Positions 52,531 to 61,716 of a DNA stretch of 64,000 nt are shown here, piece by piece. Where the stretch lies: NCBI RefSeq assembly GCF_000758665.1, contig NZ_CP009285.1, positions 434,001-498,000 on the forward strand, written 5' to 3'. The notes under the pieces are model-generated. The model saw only the letters and a program-made list of their open reading frames with translations, was not told the origin of the DNA and searched no databases. This DNA is from Paenibacillus borealis. GTDB lineage: Bacteria > Bacillota > Bacilli > Paenibacillales > Paenibacillaceae. A program made the translations under genes and the position numbers. How positions within the stretch are numbered: the stretch's first letter is position 1; each line of letters begins with the position of its first letter.

Positions 52531-53117
52531 GATCCGAGTTCCCCCCTTCCATCTTCGCCAGTCCGGTGAAGAGCCTGTTTCAGCATCGTCCGGCAGCGGT
52601 ACAGACGGCTCTCCACAGCTTTCTTACTGAACCCGAAGGCCGCCGCCAGTTCATCCAGACTCTCGTACAGATAATATCTGCGCAGAAACAGGCTGCGGTC
52701 CGGTTCACTGAGCTGCCCGATATGGCGGAGCATTTCCGCCGCAGCCTCACGCTGCAATATTTCCTGTTCGGTGTTGCTCCCGCTCTGCATGTTAAGCGCT
52801 GTTTCGTCCACTGTCCTGCCGAGTTCCGGCTGCAATTTACGCCTCAGATCCAGCGCCTTATATTTCGCGAGGAGGAATATCCAGGTGCGGAATGAAGCGC
52901 GTGCCGGATCGTAGCGTCCGATATGGTTCCAGGCCGCCAGGAACACATCGCTGACACATTCCTCGGCATCCTCTGCACTCCCGCAGCCGGCCAGAATGCG
53001 CTTGATCAGCCGGTGCACATCCGGTCCGTAGAAGTCGATGGCATCGGCAAGGGCTTGTTTATCTTTACTTTTGAACCGTCCGGCCCAGGCCAGGCTGTCA
53101 TGATCATTAAGCGTCAT
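52524..53117 (-). CDS. ECF-type RNA polymerase sigma factor
   Basis: A 197-residue sigma factor. Region 2 has FYGPDVHRLIKRILAG and AEDAEECVSDVFLAAWNHIG; region 4 has LSEPDRSLFLRRYYLYESLD and a helix-turn-helix ending AVESRLYRCRTMLKQAL. ATG at 53117 lies six bases after GGAGG; the ATG at 53132 has no SD. It is paired by overlap with the membrane anti-sigma-like gene, a second such pair in this window. Confidence 0.92.
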   Translation of the reverse strand: MTLNDHDSLAWAGRFKSKDKQALADAIDFYGPDVHRLIKRILAGCGSAEDAEECVSDVFLAAWNHIGRYDPARASFRTWIFLLAKYKALDLRRKLQPELGRTVDETALNMQSGSNTEQEILQREAAAEMLRHIGQLSEPDRSLFLRRYYLYESLDELAAAFGFSKKAVESRLYRCRTMLKQALHRTGEDGRGELGSC

Positions 53118-53243
53118 ATAAACCTCCGGCATATCTTTTCATGAGTAAGGTATCGGTGCTAACCTCAGTTAAATCTTATTATGTATTACTACGCATGCTG
53201 TCGGGCAGATCACTCAGAAGATTTCCGCAGTAATGAAAATAAC

Positions 53244-53269
53244 AAAAAAGCCGCCGTCACCGGCAGCTT
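53244..53269 (-). terminator. terminator of the CorA-like gene
   Basis: AGCTGCCG pairs with CGGCGGCT around GTGA, followed by six T on the minus strand, one base after the stop codon. Confidence 0.88.
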
Positions 53270-53270
53270 C

Positions 53271-54731
53271 CTAATCCTTATCATAGAACCGCTTTCTGCG
53301 GCGGCTGCGGATTCCGCTCCACAGCTCCTTCAGCGTCAAGCCCAGACTGACTGCGATCCCGGAGAAGGTGAGGAACAGCGCCAGATACTCAAACGGAGAG
53401 TATTCCAGCATTTTGCTCCAGTCGATCTTGCCCTTCAGATCCTCAATCACCTGATTCATGCCGTAAATCCCGCTTATTACTGTAAATACAGTCAGGACCA
53501 TCAGTAGCGTATCCCTGCGTTTGGACTGGAATTTATCCTGATACTGGAACAGATCATTCAGCGTCATCTTCACTTCATCGAACAGGGCGTCATTACCGTA
53601 TACTTTGCGCAGCTGGAAGAAAATCTCCCGTCCCTGGGACTGCGAAATCAGCTCCAGAAAGTAGAATTTGGCCGAGAACTTGTTGATTAGGAAGATCAGA
53701 TTCTCGATCTCGTCGTAATCGTGGTTGATACGCAGCCGGGAATGCAGATTGGCCAGCTTCAGCAGTACGATTTTATGAAAAATACTCAGCAGCAGGCCAT
53801 AATAATACTCACCATACATCTGGTTGATCAACTGGGTGGCGATTTCAGGCTCGGCCCGGCTCAGGCAGCAGAAGGTCTGCTCATTGGTCATATAATAGGT
53901 GTCCGGCCCCCAGCGGCTATAGCAATGTTCAGAGGTATACTGCTCAATATAATCGGGATCGCTGGCACTGGTATAAGGCTTCCCCTCCATATTCAGCCCA
54001 TCCAGCTGGGAGGCGCGGTAGCGCAGCTCGACACTGATCTCATCCGGTTCTTCCCCGCGGTTGAAGCCATAGAAAGCCTGCACCAGCATCCGTTCATCCA
54101 CGAAAAAAGGCAGAGTCTCGAAATACGCGCCATCAATCTCCGCAGGATCGAGAAACGGCTCTAGTCCGGGAACCAGATTCTTGAACACGAAATCCTCCAC
54201 TTGACCGAAAGACTTCTTATGACAATGGATAAAGGACTGCTTATCCTGGTAGGATACGTCCTCCAGTGTACGGAAACGGTCGGCGAATTCCAGCGCAGTA
54301 CTGAAGGAGAAAGACTCTTCTTCAATAGCCACTCTTACGGTCAGGAAACCAAGCTCAAACGGGCAGAGGAACACATCCGTGGACAGCACGCGGAAATGAA
54401 CAGATTGAAACGGCATTTCGAGCTGGCACTGCAGATTGTTCACCCGGGAAAAGCGGCGGAAGGAATCAGCATCCTTCTCACGCGGAAAGAGGACATGAGC
54501 GGCAAACGGCAGGTAGCTGCGCTCCATTTTCTCATGGGAAACGCAGTAGCCCTCCCCGTAATAAGCATGCTCAAGATCTTTGTTGTCAAGAAAAAAACGC
54601 GTGAACCCGTCCTGCTGCAGACGCCCGATCAGCTCTTTGTCCTGCCCGGATTTGATGGAGAAGGGGAAAATGAATTGCAGCAATGCAGTATGCAGTGTGG
54701 GTTCGGGTCTCGCGGAGTGCAGCTCAGCCAT
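53271..54731 (-). CDS. divergent CorA-superfamily-like membrane protein
   Basis: A 486-residue protein. The C-terminus has two close membrane helices (about 404-422 and 442-465), with YGMN at the end of the first, and a basic tail (SRRRKRFY). That is the pore signature of CorA Mg2+/metal-ion channels. A long helical region precedes it (about 330-400). The first 300 residues do not look like the usual CorA N-domain and are rich in aromatic residues. Transport of a divalent cation is inferred only from the GMN and the topology. The start codon has a weak SD. Confidence 0.65.
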   Translation of the reverse strand: MAELHSARPEPTLHTALLQFIFPFSIKSGQDKELIGRLQQDGFTRFFLDNKDLEHAYYGEGYCVSHEKMERSYLPFAAHVLFPREKDADSFRRFSRVNNLQCQLEMPFQSVHFRVLSTDVFLCPFELGFLTVRVAIEEESFSFSTALEFADRFRTLEDVSYQDKQSFIHCHKKSFGQVEDFVFKNLVPGLEPFLDPAEIDGAYFETLPFFVDERMLVQAFYGFNRGEEPDEISVELRYRASQLDGLNMEGKPYTSASDPDYIEQYTSEHCYSRWGPDTYYMTNEQTFCCLSRAEPEIATQLINQMYGEYYYGLLLSIFHKIVLLKLANLHSRLRINHDYDEIENLIFLINKFSAKFYFLELISQSQGREIFFQLRKVYGNDALFDEVKMTLNDLFQYQDKFQSKRRDTLLMVLTVFTVISGIYGMNQVIEDLKGKIDWSKMLEYSPFEYLALFLTFSGIAVSLGLTLKELWSGIRSRRRKRFYDKD

Positions 54732-54778
54732 ATAGGGGTTCCGTCCTTATTCACAGGATATTGATCTTGCTTGCTATA

Positions 54779-55987
54779 TTACCCGATTTTCCAGGCGGCC
54801 ACACTAAGCAGGAATAATACGGCGGCAAAAGCGGCCAGAAGCCCCGATGTCTGGGCAATCTGCATATGATCCATGGACCAGCCGGTCAGCAGCGGCAGCA
54901 CCGCGCCGCCGATTCCGCCCGCGGCAATCATGATGCTTGGCGTGGATTCCTCCGCACCGGGCAGCAGCTTGCTTGCGAAGACGAGGGCGATCGAGAAAAT
55001 GCCGGACATGAACAGGCCGAGCAGCAGAATGACGGCGAATGCGGCAATCCGGTGCTCTGCGAACGGGAAAATAACCAGCAGCAGCAAAGCGGCGAAGCAG
55101 CTGACGAGCACATAGATGCGGTAGGAGATCCGCTCGGCGACGACACCGGCGAATAGTCTGCCTGCCGACATGGCCAGCCAGAAGAAGGTAACCGTCAGCG
55201 CTGCTGAAGCTTCGCTCATGCCCAGCTTGGCGATGAAGATCGCCGGCATGAAATTGACCAGACTCATCTCGGTGCCTACATAGAGAAAGAAGAAGACGAT
55301 GAACAGTCCAAGCAGCACCCATTGTTTGCCCTTATACGGCAGACGCCCGGATTTGCTGGCGGCTGGTATTGTTGCGGGTGCTGCTGCATCTGCGGAGGCA
55401 GCGGCAGCGGCAGGACGTGACGGCCGCTCATCCAGCACACTCTGGAGCGGTCCGAAGCCGCTCTTCGCCCAGAAGAGCAGGGAAACCAGGGAGAAGGCGG
55501 CCACGATCAGGAATGCCAGCCTCCAGCTGCCGGCGGCAATCAGCGGACTTGCGGCCAGCGGCATGAGCAGCGCGCCCACGCCGAACAGCACTTCCAGGCG
55601 GCTCATTGCAATAGCCGTTCCTTCGGTGACGGCAGCAATAATGATTGTGCCGATGACGGCTTCAATCATCCCGAAGCCGAAGCCTGCGGCTATCGCGATC
55701 ACGTACATCCAGCCCCAGGGCGGGAGGAAGGCGTAGGCCGTTTCGGCGCAGATCAGCAGCCCGGTGGCGATCAGGATGCCGCCGCGTTTGCCGAAGCGGC
55801 GGTTCAGCAGCGGCGAGACCAGCACACCGGCGAGGAAGCCGCCGAACTGGCTGAAGATCAGCCCGCCTCCGGCACTGTAGCTGCGGTCATAATGCTGGAG
55901 CAGAACGGGCAGAATAGAGCCCAGCACCACATGGGCGAGGCCGATGACGAAATAGGAGAGACAGCCGATCCAGATTAATTTTTTCAA
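54779..55987 (-). CDS. MFS transporter (FucP/YfkF-type)
   Basis: A 402-residue, 12-helix major facilitator. The N-terminus (YFVIGLAHVVLGSILPVLLQ then HYDRSYSAGGGLIFSQFGGF) is typical of the fucose-permease-like or bacillibactin-exporter-like subgroup. The central loop (about 185-210) is Ala/Pro-rich. The TTG start follows AAGGAG. The substrate is unknown. Confidence 0.88.
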   Translation of the reverse strand: MKKLIWIGCLSYFVIGLAHVVLGSILPVLLQHYDRSYSAGGGLIFSQFGGFLAGVLVSPLLNRRFGKRGGILIATGLLICAETAYAFLPPWGWMYVIAIAAGFGFGMIEAVIGTIIIAAVTEGTAIAMSRLEVLFGVGALLMPLAASPLIAAGSWRLAFLIVAAFSLVSLLFWAKSGFGPLQSVLDERPSRPAAAAASADAAAPATIPAASKSGRLPYKGKQWVLLGLFIVFFFLYVGTEMSLVNFMPAIFIAKLGMSEASAALTVTFFWLAMSAGRLFAGVVAERISYRIYVLVSCFAALLLLVIFPFAEHRIAAFAVILLLGLFMSGIFSIALVFASKLLPGAEESTPSIMIAAGGIGGAVLPLLTGWSMDHMQIAQTSGLLAAFAAVLFLLSVAAWKIG

Positions 55988-56148
55988 GGGAAGAAGCTCC
56001 TTCTGGGTGAAATTAAGAACAAAGTCCGGGATTCATTATGAACTGGACGGGTACACTATAATAAGCACAGTTTTTATAATAAATCCAAACTGCGGACGTG
56101 AATATATAAACTTATATTCACATGAATCCGAAAGGAGCTATCACGTCA

Positions 56149-56589
56149 ATGGATAACAAAGAGCTGGAGAAGACGATCATACAGGCGCTGGATGACAACA
56201 AGTTCGGGTCCTTCGGCACGATAGAAGCCGGCAACAAGCCTAAGGTGCGTTATATGGCGGTATTTCATGACGGATTGAACATTTATCTGGCCACGAACCG
56301 CAAGACCCATAAGGTAGAGGAGCTTAAGGATAATCCGAATGCTTTTCTGCTGCTCGGTTATGAGCAGGGCGGCGGCAAGGATGTGCTGGAGATTGAAGCT
56401 ACAGTAGCCGTCACCAAAGATGAAGGTTTACGTTCGAAAGTATGGAATAAATCCTTGGAGCAATGGTTCAAGGGACCGGAGGATCCGGACTATGTAATCC
56501 TTGAGCTGTCCCCGACACGAATTGAATATATGGGCAAAAATAAGGAACACGGAGTATGGCAGGGGACAGCAGCAGTATCCGGTAAGTAA
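56149..56589 (+). CDS. pyridoxamine 5'-phosphate oxidase-like stress protein
   Basis: A 146-residue split-barrel flavin-binding-fold protein. KFGSFGTIEAGNKPKVRYMA and IYLATNRKTHKVEELKDNPN are typical of the general stress protein 26 (YdaG-like) group. It probably binds FMN, F420 or heme rather than making PLP. ATG at 56149 follows AAAGGAG at 56130; the in-frame ATG at 56122 precedes that SD. Monocistronic. Confidence 0.88.
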   Translation: MDNKELEKTIIQALDDNKFGSFGTIEAGNKPKVRYMAVFHDGLNIYLATNRKTHKVEELKDNPNAFLLLGYEQGGGKDVLEIEATVAVTKDEGLRSKVWNKSLEQWFKGPEDPDYVILELSPTRIEYMGKNKEHGVWQGTAAVSGK

Positions 56590-56780
56590 GCAGCGGCACT
56601 GAAAGGAACATTTCAATGCCTATAATAGAGTAAAGTTAATGATCAGGCCTTTCATGAACCTTGGGGTTCAGGGAAGGCCTTGCCGCTGTGCGCCGCATGT
56701 CTGTAAATAATAGATGGGACATGGGAAATCATGCTATACTTGCCTCAGTATTTTGACATCCTGAAGCGGAGGCGATTGCC

Positions 56781-57818
56781 ATGAATTGTGTTGACTGCGC
56801 TGACATAGACCCGATTGAAGATGAAGGTGAACTGAAGCTGCGCCCCTATTCCGCTCCCCTCGCCGCTGCGGTAAGGAGTGCAGGATATGAGGTGTTCGGG
56901 ACAAGCAGGACCTGTATTATACCCTACCGCAGCAAAGAAGATTTGCTAGAGCTATTGGGAATGCTGGGAGTGCTCGAGGAGCAGCTGCAGCTCCCCCTGT
57001 CCTTGTGTATTAAAGGCAGAGGAGCCCGGATTTCCCTGGAGCGCTGGCTGACCCTGGATCAGCTGAAGGTGCGGTTCTCCAGCGAGAGTCTGGTTTCGAT
57101 TATTATGAGCCATGACTTCTGCAGCCACATGCAGCCGATTGTCAATTTCTCCGAAGAGATTATTGGATTTGAAATGCTGCTCCGGCCGCTGCCGCAAGGA
57201 AATCATTTTCAGCCCTATGAGCTGTTTGAGATTGCCCGGCGCACAGGCTTCCATTCCTTCCTGGACCGTGCGGCAAGGATTTCAGCCATTGAGACGAGTA
57301 CAAGAATGCTGCCGAAGGGCATCAAGCGGTTCATTAACTTCCTGCCTTCCTCCATTTATAATCCTAAGTATTGCCTGACGCATACCTTCGAAACTATTGA
57401 ACGGCTGGGCCAGAATCCGGAGGATTATGTATTTGAAGTGGTGGAGACGGAAAAAATAAACGATATGTCGCATCTCCGCGCCATCTTTGCCGAATACCGC
57501 CAGCAGGGCATGCTGGTTGCGCTGGATGATGTCGGCGCGGGTTATTCGACTATAGAAGTGATGTCCAGCCTGAAGCCCGATTATGTCAAAATCGACCGTG
57601 ATCTGATCAGCTTCTGCGATCAGAATAAGGACAAGCAGGCCGTTCTGCGGGATATTATTTCCCGGGCCGGGGATTTCGGCGCAAAGGTGCTTGCCGAGGG
57701 AATCGAGCGCCGCGAGGAGTTTCTCTTCTGCCGTGATCTCGGCATGGATCTCGGGCAGGGTTATCTCTTCGGGAAGCCGGAAGAGAAGCCGCCGGCACAT
57801 TTCGGATTCAGTGCCTGA
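56781..57818 (+). CDS. EAL-domain c-di-GMP phosphodiesterase with EML variant
   Basis: A 345-residue soluble protein. An N-terminal domain of about 100 residues (with four Cys in the first 45) is of unknown type. The EAL domain (about 105-335) has GFEMLLRP in place of EAL, but keeps the Asn in INFLPSSIYNP, the Glu in FEVVETE, both Asp in ALDDVGAGYS, the Lys in VKIDRDLI, the Glu in LAEGIE and the Gln in GQGYLFGKP. It may therefore be active, since E of the ExL motif is retained, or a c-di-GMP receptor. No GGDEF is present. Confidence 0.9.
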   Translation: MNCVDCADIDPIEDEGELKLRPYSAPLAAAVRSAGYEVFGTSRTCIIPYRSKEDLLELLGMLGVLEEQLQLPLSLCIKGRGARISLERWLTLDQLKVRFSSESLVSIIMSHDFCSHMQPIVNFSEEIIGFEMLLRPLPQGNHFQPYELFEIARRTGFHSFLDRAARISAIETSTRMLPKGIKRFINFLPSSIYNPKYCLTHTFETIERLGQNPEDYVFEVVETEKINDMSHLRAIFAEYRQQGMLVALDDVGAGYSTIEVMSSLKPDYVKIDRDLISFCDQNKDKQAVLRDIISRAGDFGAKVLAEGIERREEFLFCRDLGMDLGQGYLFGKPEEKPPAHFGFSA

Positions 57819-57835
57819 ATCAGCAAGATCCATTC

Positions 57836-57879
57836 TCCCCGGAGCGCAGCCTTGAAGACGGACTGCTTCCGGGGATTTG
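57836..57879 (+). terminator. terminator of the EAL gene
   Basis: TCCCCGGAGCGCAG pairs with CTGCTTCCGGGGA (one bulge), followed by TTTGTT. Confidence 0.75.
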
Positions 57880-57915
57880 TTATGTTGTCTGAAGGAGAAA
57901 GGGGCGAAGCTTTGT

Positions 57916-58590
57916 ATGGGTGTTACAGTATTGTATGTAGAAGATGACCGTGAGATCGGCAACGCTGTATCTGCCGATCTGCGGGAACGGGAATATGCAG
58001 TCCGCTGGCTGGAGAGCGGAGAAGGCGCGCTGGAAGCGGCTGAGGGCTGCCAGCTGGCGGTGCTGGATGTGATGCTGCCGGGGCTCGACGGGTTCACCGT
58101 CGGCCAGCGGCTGAAGCGGGCGTATCCGGGGCTGCCGATCCTGATGCTCTCGGCGCGCACTTCCATTGACGATAAGCTCCAGGGGCTGGAATTCGCGGAT
58201 GATTATTTAACCAAGCCGTTTCATCCTGATGAACTGGCGGCAAGGATTGAGGTCCTGTTAAGAAGAAGCGGCTCTGTGGCACCTGCTTCCTTGATTCTTA
58301 AGCATCTGGAGGTTATTCCGGGCAGCAGTGTAGTTAAGGAAGCCGCGAGCGGACGGGAAATCATGCTGACCGGCAAGCAGTTCCAGATTTTCTCCTATCT
58401 GCTGCGCCATCTTGGCCAGATTCTGACCAAAGAGCAGATTTATGAAGCTGTCTGGGGTGAAAGCTATATCGAAGGCGACAAGACGCTCATGGTCCATATC
58501 CGTTATCTGCGCGAGAAGCTGGAGCTTGATCCGGCTGCGCCGGAGATTATTGAGACGGTCAGGGGCATCGGTTACCGGGTGCGGGCATGA
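57916..58590 (+). CDS. OmpR/PhoB-family response regulator of a LanFEG-type locus
   Basis: A 224-residue regulator. The receiver (1-118) has VEDDREIG, the phospho-Asp in LAVLDVMLPGLDG and the Lys in DDYLTKPF. The winged helix (about 130-224) has LTGKQFQIFSYLLRHLGQIL then VHIRYLREKLEL and IETVRGIGYRVRA. ATG at 57916 was chosen because homologues start at VTVLYVEDD; its SD is weak. The stop overlaps the kinase start. It likely controls the downstream ABC transporter. Confidence 0.92.
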   Translation: MGVTVLYVEDDREIGNAVSADLREREYAVRWLESGEGALEAAEGCQLAVLDVMLPGLDGFTVGQRLKRAYPGLPILMLSARTSIDDKLQGLEFADDYLTKPFHPDELAARIEVLLRRSGSVAPASLILKHLEVIPGSSVVKEAASGREIMLTGKQFQIFSYLLRHLGQILTKEQIYEAVWGESYIEGDKTLMVHIRYLREKLELDPAAPEIIETVRGIGYRVRA

Positions 58591-60011
58591 AAAGGAGGGG
58601 CCGTCTTCAATTTCTGCGCCGTTCGCTGCTTTTCCGTTATCTGCTCATTATTATCGCTGCGCTGCTGTTTATTCCCGTTGTTGTTCCGCTGACTATTGTC
58701 CTGTACAGTACCTTCGGCGGGCTTGCCCATGAAGATCCTCCGGAGGAATATGCATTGTATTCCAGTGTAGATAAGCTGGAAGTGATGTGGCATGAGGAAG
58801 CACGGAAGCTGCTTGGACAGCCGCCGGAGGGTATTACTGAGCGGCTCCGGGCATTGAGCGGAACCTACCATCTGGCCAGAATATTCTGGGTAGATAACGG
58901 GGGCAGGACACAGCTGATTACGGTACCCTCAGGTCCCCCGCTGCTGCAGGACGGACAAGCTGTAAGTGATGTCCCTTCCCAGTGGACCGCTGCAGAGGCG
59001 GTATCGTTCATGAAGGATAGTGCGGCGCTTAAACCGCTGGCTATTGTTGCTTTTGTGGGGGATCAGGCTGCGGCCGGAGAGGGCTTCATGGTCATGCAGA
59101 TCCCGGAAGAAATCACGGGTGTGAAATACGCCCAAGGCCTGAATTCGTGGTATATGGTAGTCATGATGTTATTTTTCACAGTCTTCGTCGTCAGCTCATG
59201 GTTCTTCTTCATTATGATCCGCAGAAGGCTGCTGCGGCTGCAGACCGCCATGGTCTTTACCGGGCGTGAAGGGCTTCCGCAGCTGGTGGCTCCGGGCAAG
59301 CCTGACGAAATCGGGCGTCTTGAGGAAGCTTTCAATACTATGGTTACAGAGCTGGGGGCCAGCCGTGCCAGGGAAGCGGAAGAAGAGGGCCTGCGCAAGC
59401 GGCTGGTTGCCGATCTGTCACATGATCTGCGGACGCCGCTCACGGTGATCCGCAGCCACCTGCATGTGCTTGGCAAGGAGGAATTGTCACTGCGCGGGCA
59501 GGAATCTCTTGAGCTGATGGATCAGCGGATCGAGAGTCTGGGGGGGCTGATTGAGAATCTGCTGGCCTATAATCTGCTGAGCAGCGGGCGGGTGACGCTG
59601 AAGCTGGAGCAGAAGGATGTCCTGAGACTGCTGCGGGAGAGCGCTGCGGCCTGGTATCCGCTCTGGGAGAAGGAAGGTTACCAGATTGAGATTGATCTGG
59701 AGGCAGCGCCGCTGTACTGGAATATCGATGACAGCTGGTTCCGCAGGGTGATTGATAATCTGTTCCAGAACATTCTGCGCCATGCGCACAGCGGTCTATA
59801 TGTGGGGATTGTTACAGAGATCCGCGCAGGTAAGCGTGTCATTGTAATCTCGGACCACGGCGGAGGCCTGGACGGGAGCACCGATTCCAAAGGGGCGGGC
59901 CTGGGCCTGTCCATTGTGGATCTGCTGCTGAAGCGGATGGAGCTGGAATGGAGCATGGAGAGTACCGGACAGGGCACTGAGATTGTAATCTGGAGGCGGC
60001 CGCCGGACTGA
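58587..60011 (+). CDS. sensor histidine kinase of a LanFEG-type locus
   Basis: A 474-residue kinase with two membrane helices (about 12-36 and 190-213) that flank an outer sensor domain of about 150 residues. A HAMP domain follows (about 215-265), then HisKA with LVADLSHDLRTPLTVIRSHL (phospho-His), and HATPase with the N box DNLFQNILRHAHSG, SDHGGGL and GAGLGLSIV. The order regulator, kinase, ABC proteins resembles lantibiotic sensing/immunity loci (SpaRK/NisRK with LanFEG). Confidence 0.92.
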   Translation: MKRRGRLQFLRRSLLFRYLLIIIAALLFIPVVVPLTIVLYSTFGGLAHEDPPEEYALYSSVDKLEVMWHEEARKLLGQPPEGITERLRALSGTYHLARIFWVDNGGRTQLITVPSGPPLLQDGQAVSDVPSQWTAAEAVSFMKDSAALKPLAIVAFVGDQAAAGEGFMVMQIPEEITGVKYAQGLNSWYMVVMMLFFTVFVVSSWFFFIMIRRRLLRLQTAMVFTGREGLPQLVAPGKPDEIGRLEEAFNTMVTELGASRAREAEEEGLRKRLVADLSHDLRTPLTVIRSHLHVLGKEELSLRGQESLELMDQRIESLGGLIENLLAYNLLSSGRVTLKLEQKDVLRLLRESAAAWYPLWEKEGYQIEIDLEAAPLYWNIDDSWFRRVIDNLFQNILRHAHSGLYVGIVTEIRAGKRVIVISDHGGGLDGSTDSKGAGLGLSIVDLLLKRMELEWSMESTGQGTEIVIWRRPPD

Positions 60012-60089
60012 TAATTTAAACAAAATTTAAACTTGCTGCTTCCGCGCTTTTAACCTTGGGACGTTATGCTGATTACCGAGGTGAAAAGA

Positions 60090-61001
60090 ATGAAGGATAC
60101 AGTAATACAAACAAAAGAGCTGCTTAAGGAATACCGCGGCCGTGCAGCCGTGAAGGAACTGAATCTAAATATCAGACAAGGGGAAATCTATGGATTCCTT
60201 GGTCCGAACGGCGCGGGCAAAACAACGACGATCCGTATGCTGCTCGGTCTGATTAAGCCGACCTCGGGCAGTATCGAAATTTTTGGCCGGGAGCTGCGCC
60301 GGAACAAGCTGCAGATTCTGCGTAAGGTGGGTTCCCTGGTGGAATCCCCCTCTTATTATGGTCATCTGAGTGCCCTGGACAACCTGGAAGCGATCCGCCG
60401 TATACTGGATGTGCCGAAGCCGCGCATTGCCGAGGTACTGGATATTGTATCGCTTACCGGGGAAGAGAGACGGCCGGTCAAAGGCTTCTCGCTGGGCATG
60501 AAGCAGCGGCTGGGCATTGCCGCAGCGCTGCTCGGCAGTCCGGAGCTGCTGATTCTGGATGAACCGACCAACGGGCTGGACCCGTCGGGCATTCAGGAAA
60601 TCCGCTCACTGATTAAGCGGCTGCCGGAGGAACAGGGGATCACTGTTCTGGTATCCAGCCATCTGCTGAGCGAAATCGAGCAAATGGCCGGAACCGTCGG
60701 CATTATCCGTGAGGGACAGATGGTCTACCAGGATACGATTGCCCATCTGCAGGAGCAGGCGGCAGGGGATCTCCGCCTGGCGCTATCGGAGCCGGAAGCT
60801 GCACTGGAGCTGGCGGTGCGGCGCGGCTGCGGCGGCGGGCTGCAGGAGGGCAGGCTGATCCTGCCCCGGATGAGCAATGCCAGAGTGGCCCTCCTGATCA
60901 AGGAACTGGTGGAGAACGGCCATGCCATCTACAGGGTGGAAGAACATAGGCAATCCCTGGAGGAATTCTTCCTGCAGGTGGTTGGGGGAGGGCAATCATG
61001 A
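60090..61001 (+). CDS. LanF/BcrA-type ABC transporter ATP-binding protein
   Basis: A 303-residue ATPase: Walker A FLGPNGAGKTTTIRMLLG, signature KGFSLGMKQRLGIAAALLGS, Walker B LLILDEPTNGLDP and the H-switch VSSHLLSEIEQMAG. The signature LGMKQRL is typical of bacitracin/lantibiotic self-protection exporters. ATG at 60090 follows GAGGTG. It lies 78 bp after the kinase, and its stop overlaps the next permease start (ATGA). Confidence 0.92.
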   Translation: MKDTVIQTKELLKEYRGRAAVKELNLNIRQGEIYGFLGPNGAGKTTTIRMLLGLIKPTSGSIEIFGRELRRNKLQILRKVGSLVESPSYYGHLSALDNLEAIRRILDVPKPRIAEVLDIVSLTGEERRPVKGFSLGMKQRLGIAAALLGSPELLILDEPTNGLDPSGIQEIRSLIKRLPEEQGITVLVSSHLLSEIEQMAGTVGIIREGQMVYQDTIAHLQEQAAGDLRLALSEPEAALELAVRRGCGGGLQEGRLILPRMSNARVALLIKELVENGHAIYRVEEHRQSLEEFFLQVVGGGQS

Positions 61002-61714
61002 CGTGGCGTGCGCTGTCGGCAGACTGGCTCAAGATCCGCGGCAAAGGCTTATGGTTCCTGGTGTTCCTGGGACCGGTCGGCCTGATTGCCATGCAGGGAG
61101 TAAATTTCGGGCTCCGCTATGATTATCTGCGGGAGCAGTACCGTGCGGATCTGTGGGGAGGCCTGCTTCGCAATGTGTCTGACTTCGTCCCGGTCGCCCT
61201 GTATCTTGGAGGGACGCTCGTCTGCTCGCTGATTGCGAATATCGAGCATCAGACGAGCTCGTGGAAGCAGCTGCTGGCATTGCCCATTTCGCGCACGGCT
61301 GTGTTCATGTCCAAGCTGCTGATCTGCCTGATGCTTCTGGTGGTGTCCTGCCTTCTGTTGTCGGCAGGCTCAGTCATTCTCGGACTGCTGCTCGGATTCG
61401 GCACCCAGCCGATCCCTTATGCTGATATCCTGCGCATAGGATTCGCTTCTTACGCAGCAGCTCTGCCTGTTATTGTTCTGCAGCTGTGGCTGTCCTTGTC
61501 CAGCCGTAATCAGACGCTTCCCGTATCAATGGGAATGACACTGTCGCTGCTTAGCCTGTTCTCGGTATACCTTTCCGAGTGGATTCCGCTCTCCTGGCCT
61601 TCCCTGGCCTGGAATGCCGGGCGTCCCTGGTTATTCAGCGGGGCGGGCCTGCTCCTCGGAGCACTGGTGCTGCTGCCGGGAGCCCTGCATTTCGCGCGAA
61701 AGGATGTGAATTGA
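60998..61714 (+). CDS. LanE/MutE-type ABC permease
   Basis: A 238-residue protein with six membrane helices. TSSWKQLLALPISRTAVFMS then KLLICLML is the family signature that is repeated in the next gene as a near match (GGWKMLLALPVRRTSVYLAK). It forms, with the next permease and the ATPase, a heteromeric pump that removes membrane-active peptides from the bilayer. Confidence 0.9.
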   Translation: MTWRALSADWLKIRGKGLWFLVFLGPVGLIAMQGVNFGLRYDYLREQYRADLWGGLLRNVSDFVPVALYLGGTLVCSLIANIEHQTSSWKQLLALPISRTAVFMSKLLICLMLLVVSCLLLSAGSVILGLLLGFGTQPIPYADILRIGFASYAAALPVIVLQLWLSLSSRNQTLPVSMGMTLSLLSLFSVYLSEWIPLSWPSLAWNAGRPWLFSGAGLLLGALVLLPGALHFARKDVN

Positions 61715-61716
61715 AG

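Noticed and set aside
56644..56681. Terminator after the stress flavoprotein gene
   Set aside because: AGGCCTT/AAGGCCT arms with an inner hairpin exist but there is no T-run; function is uncertain.
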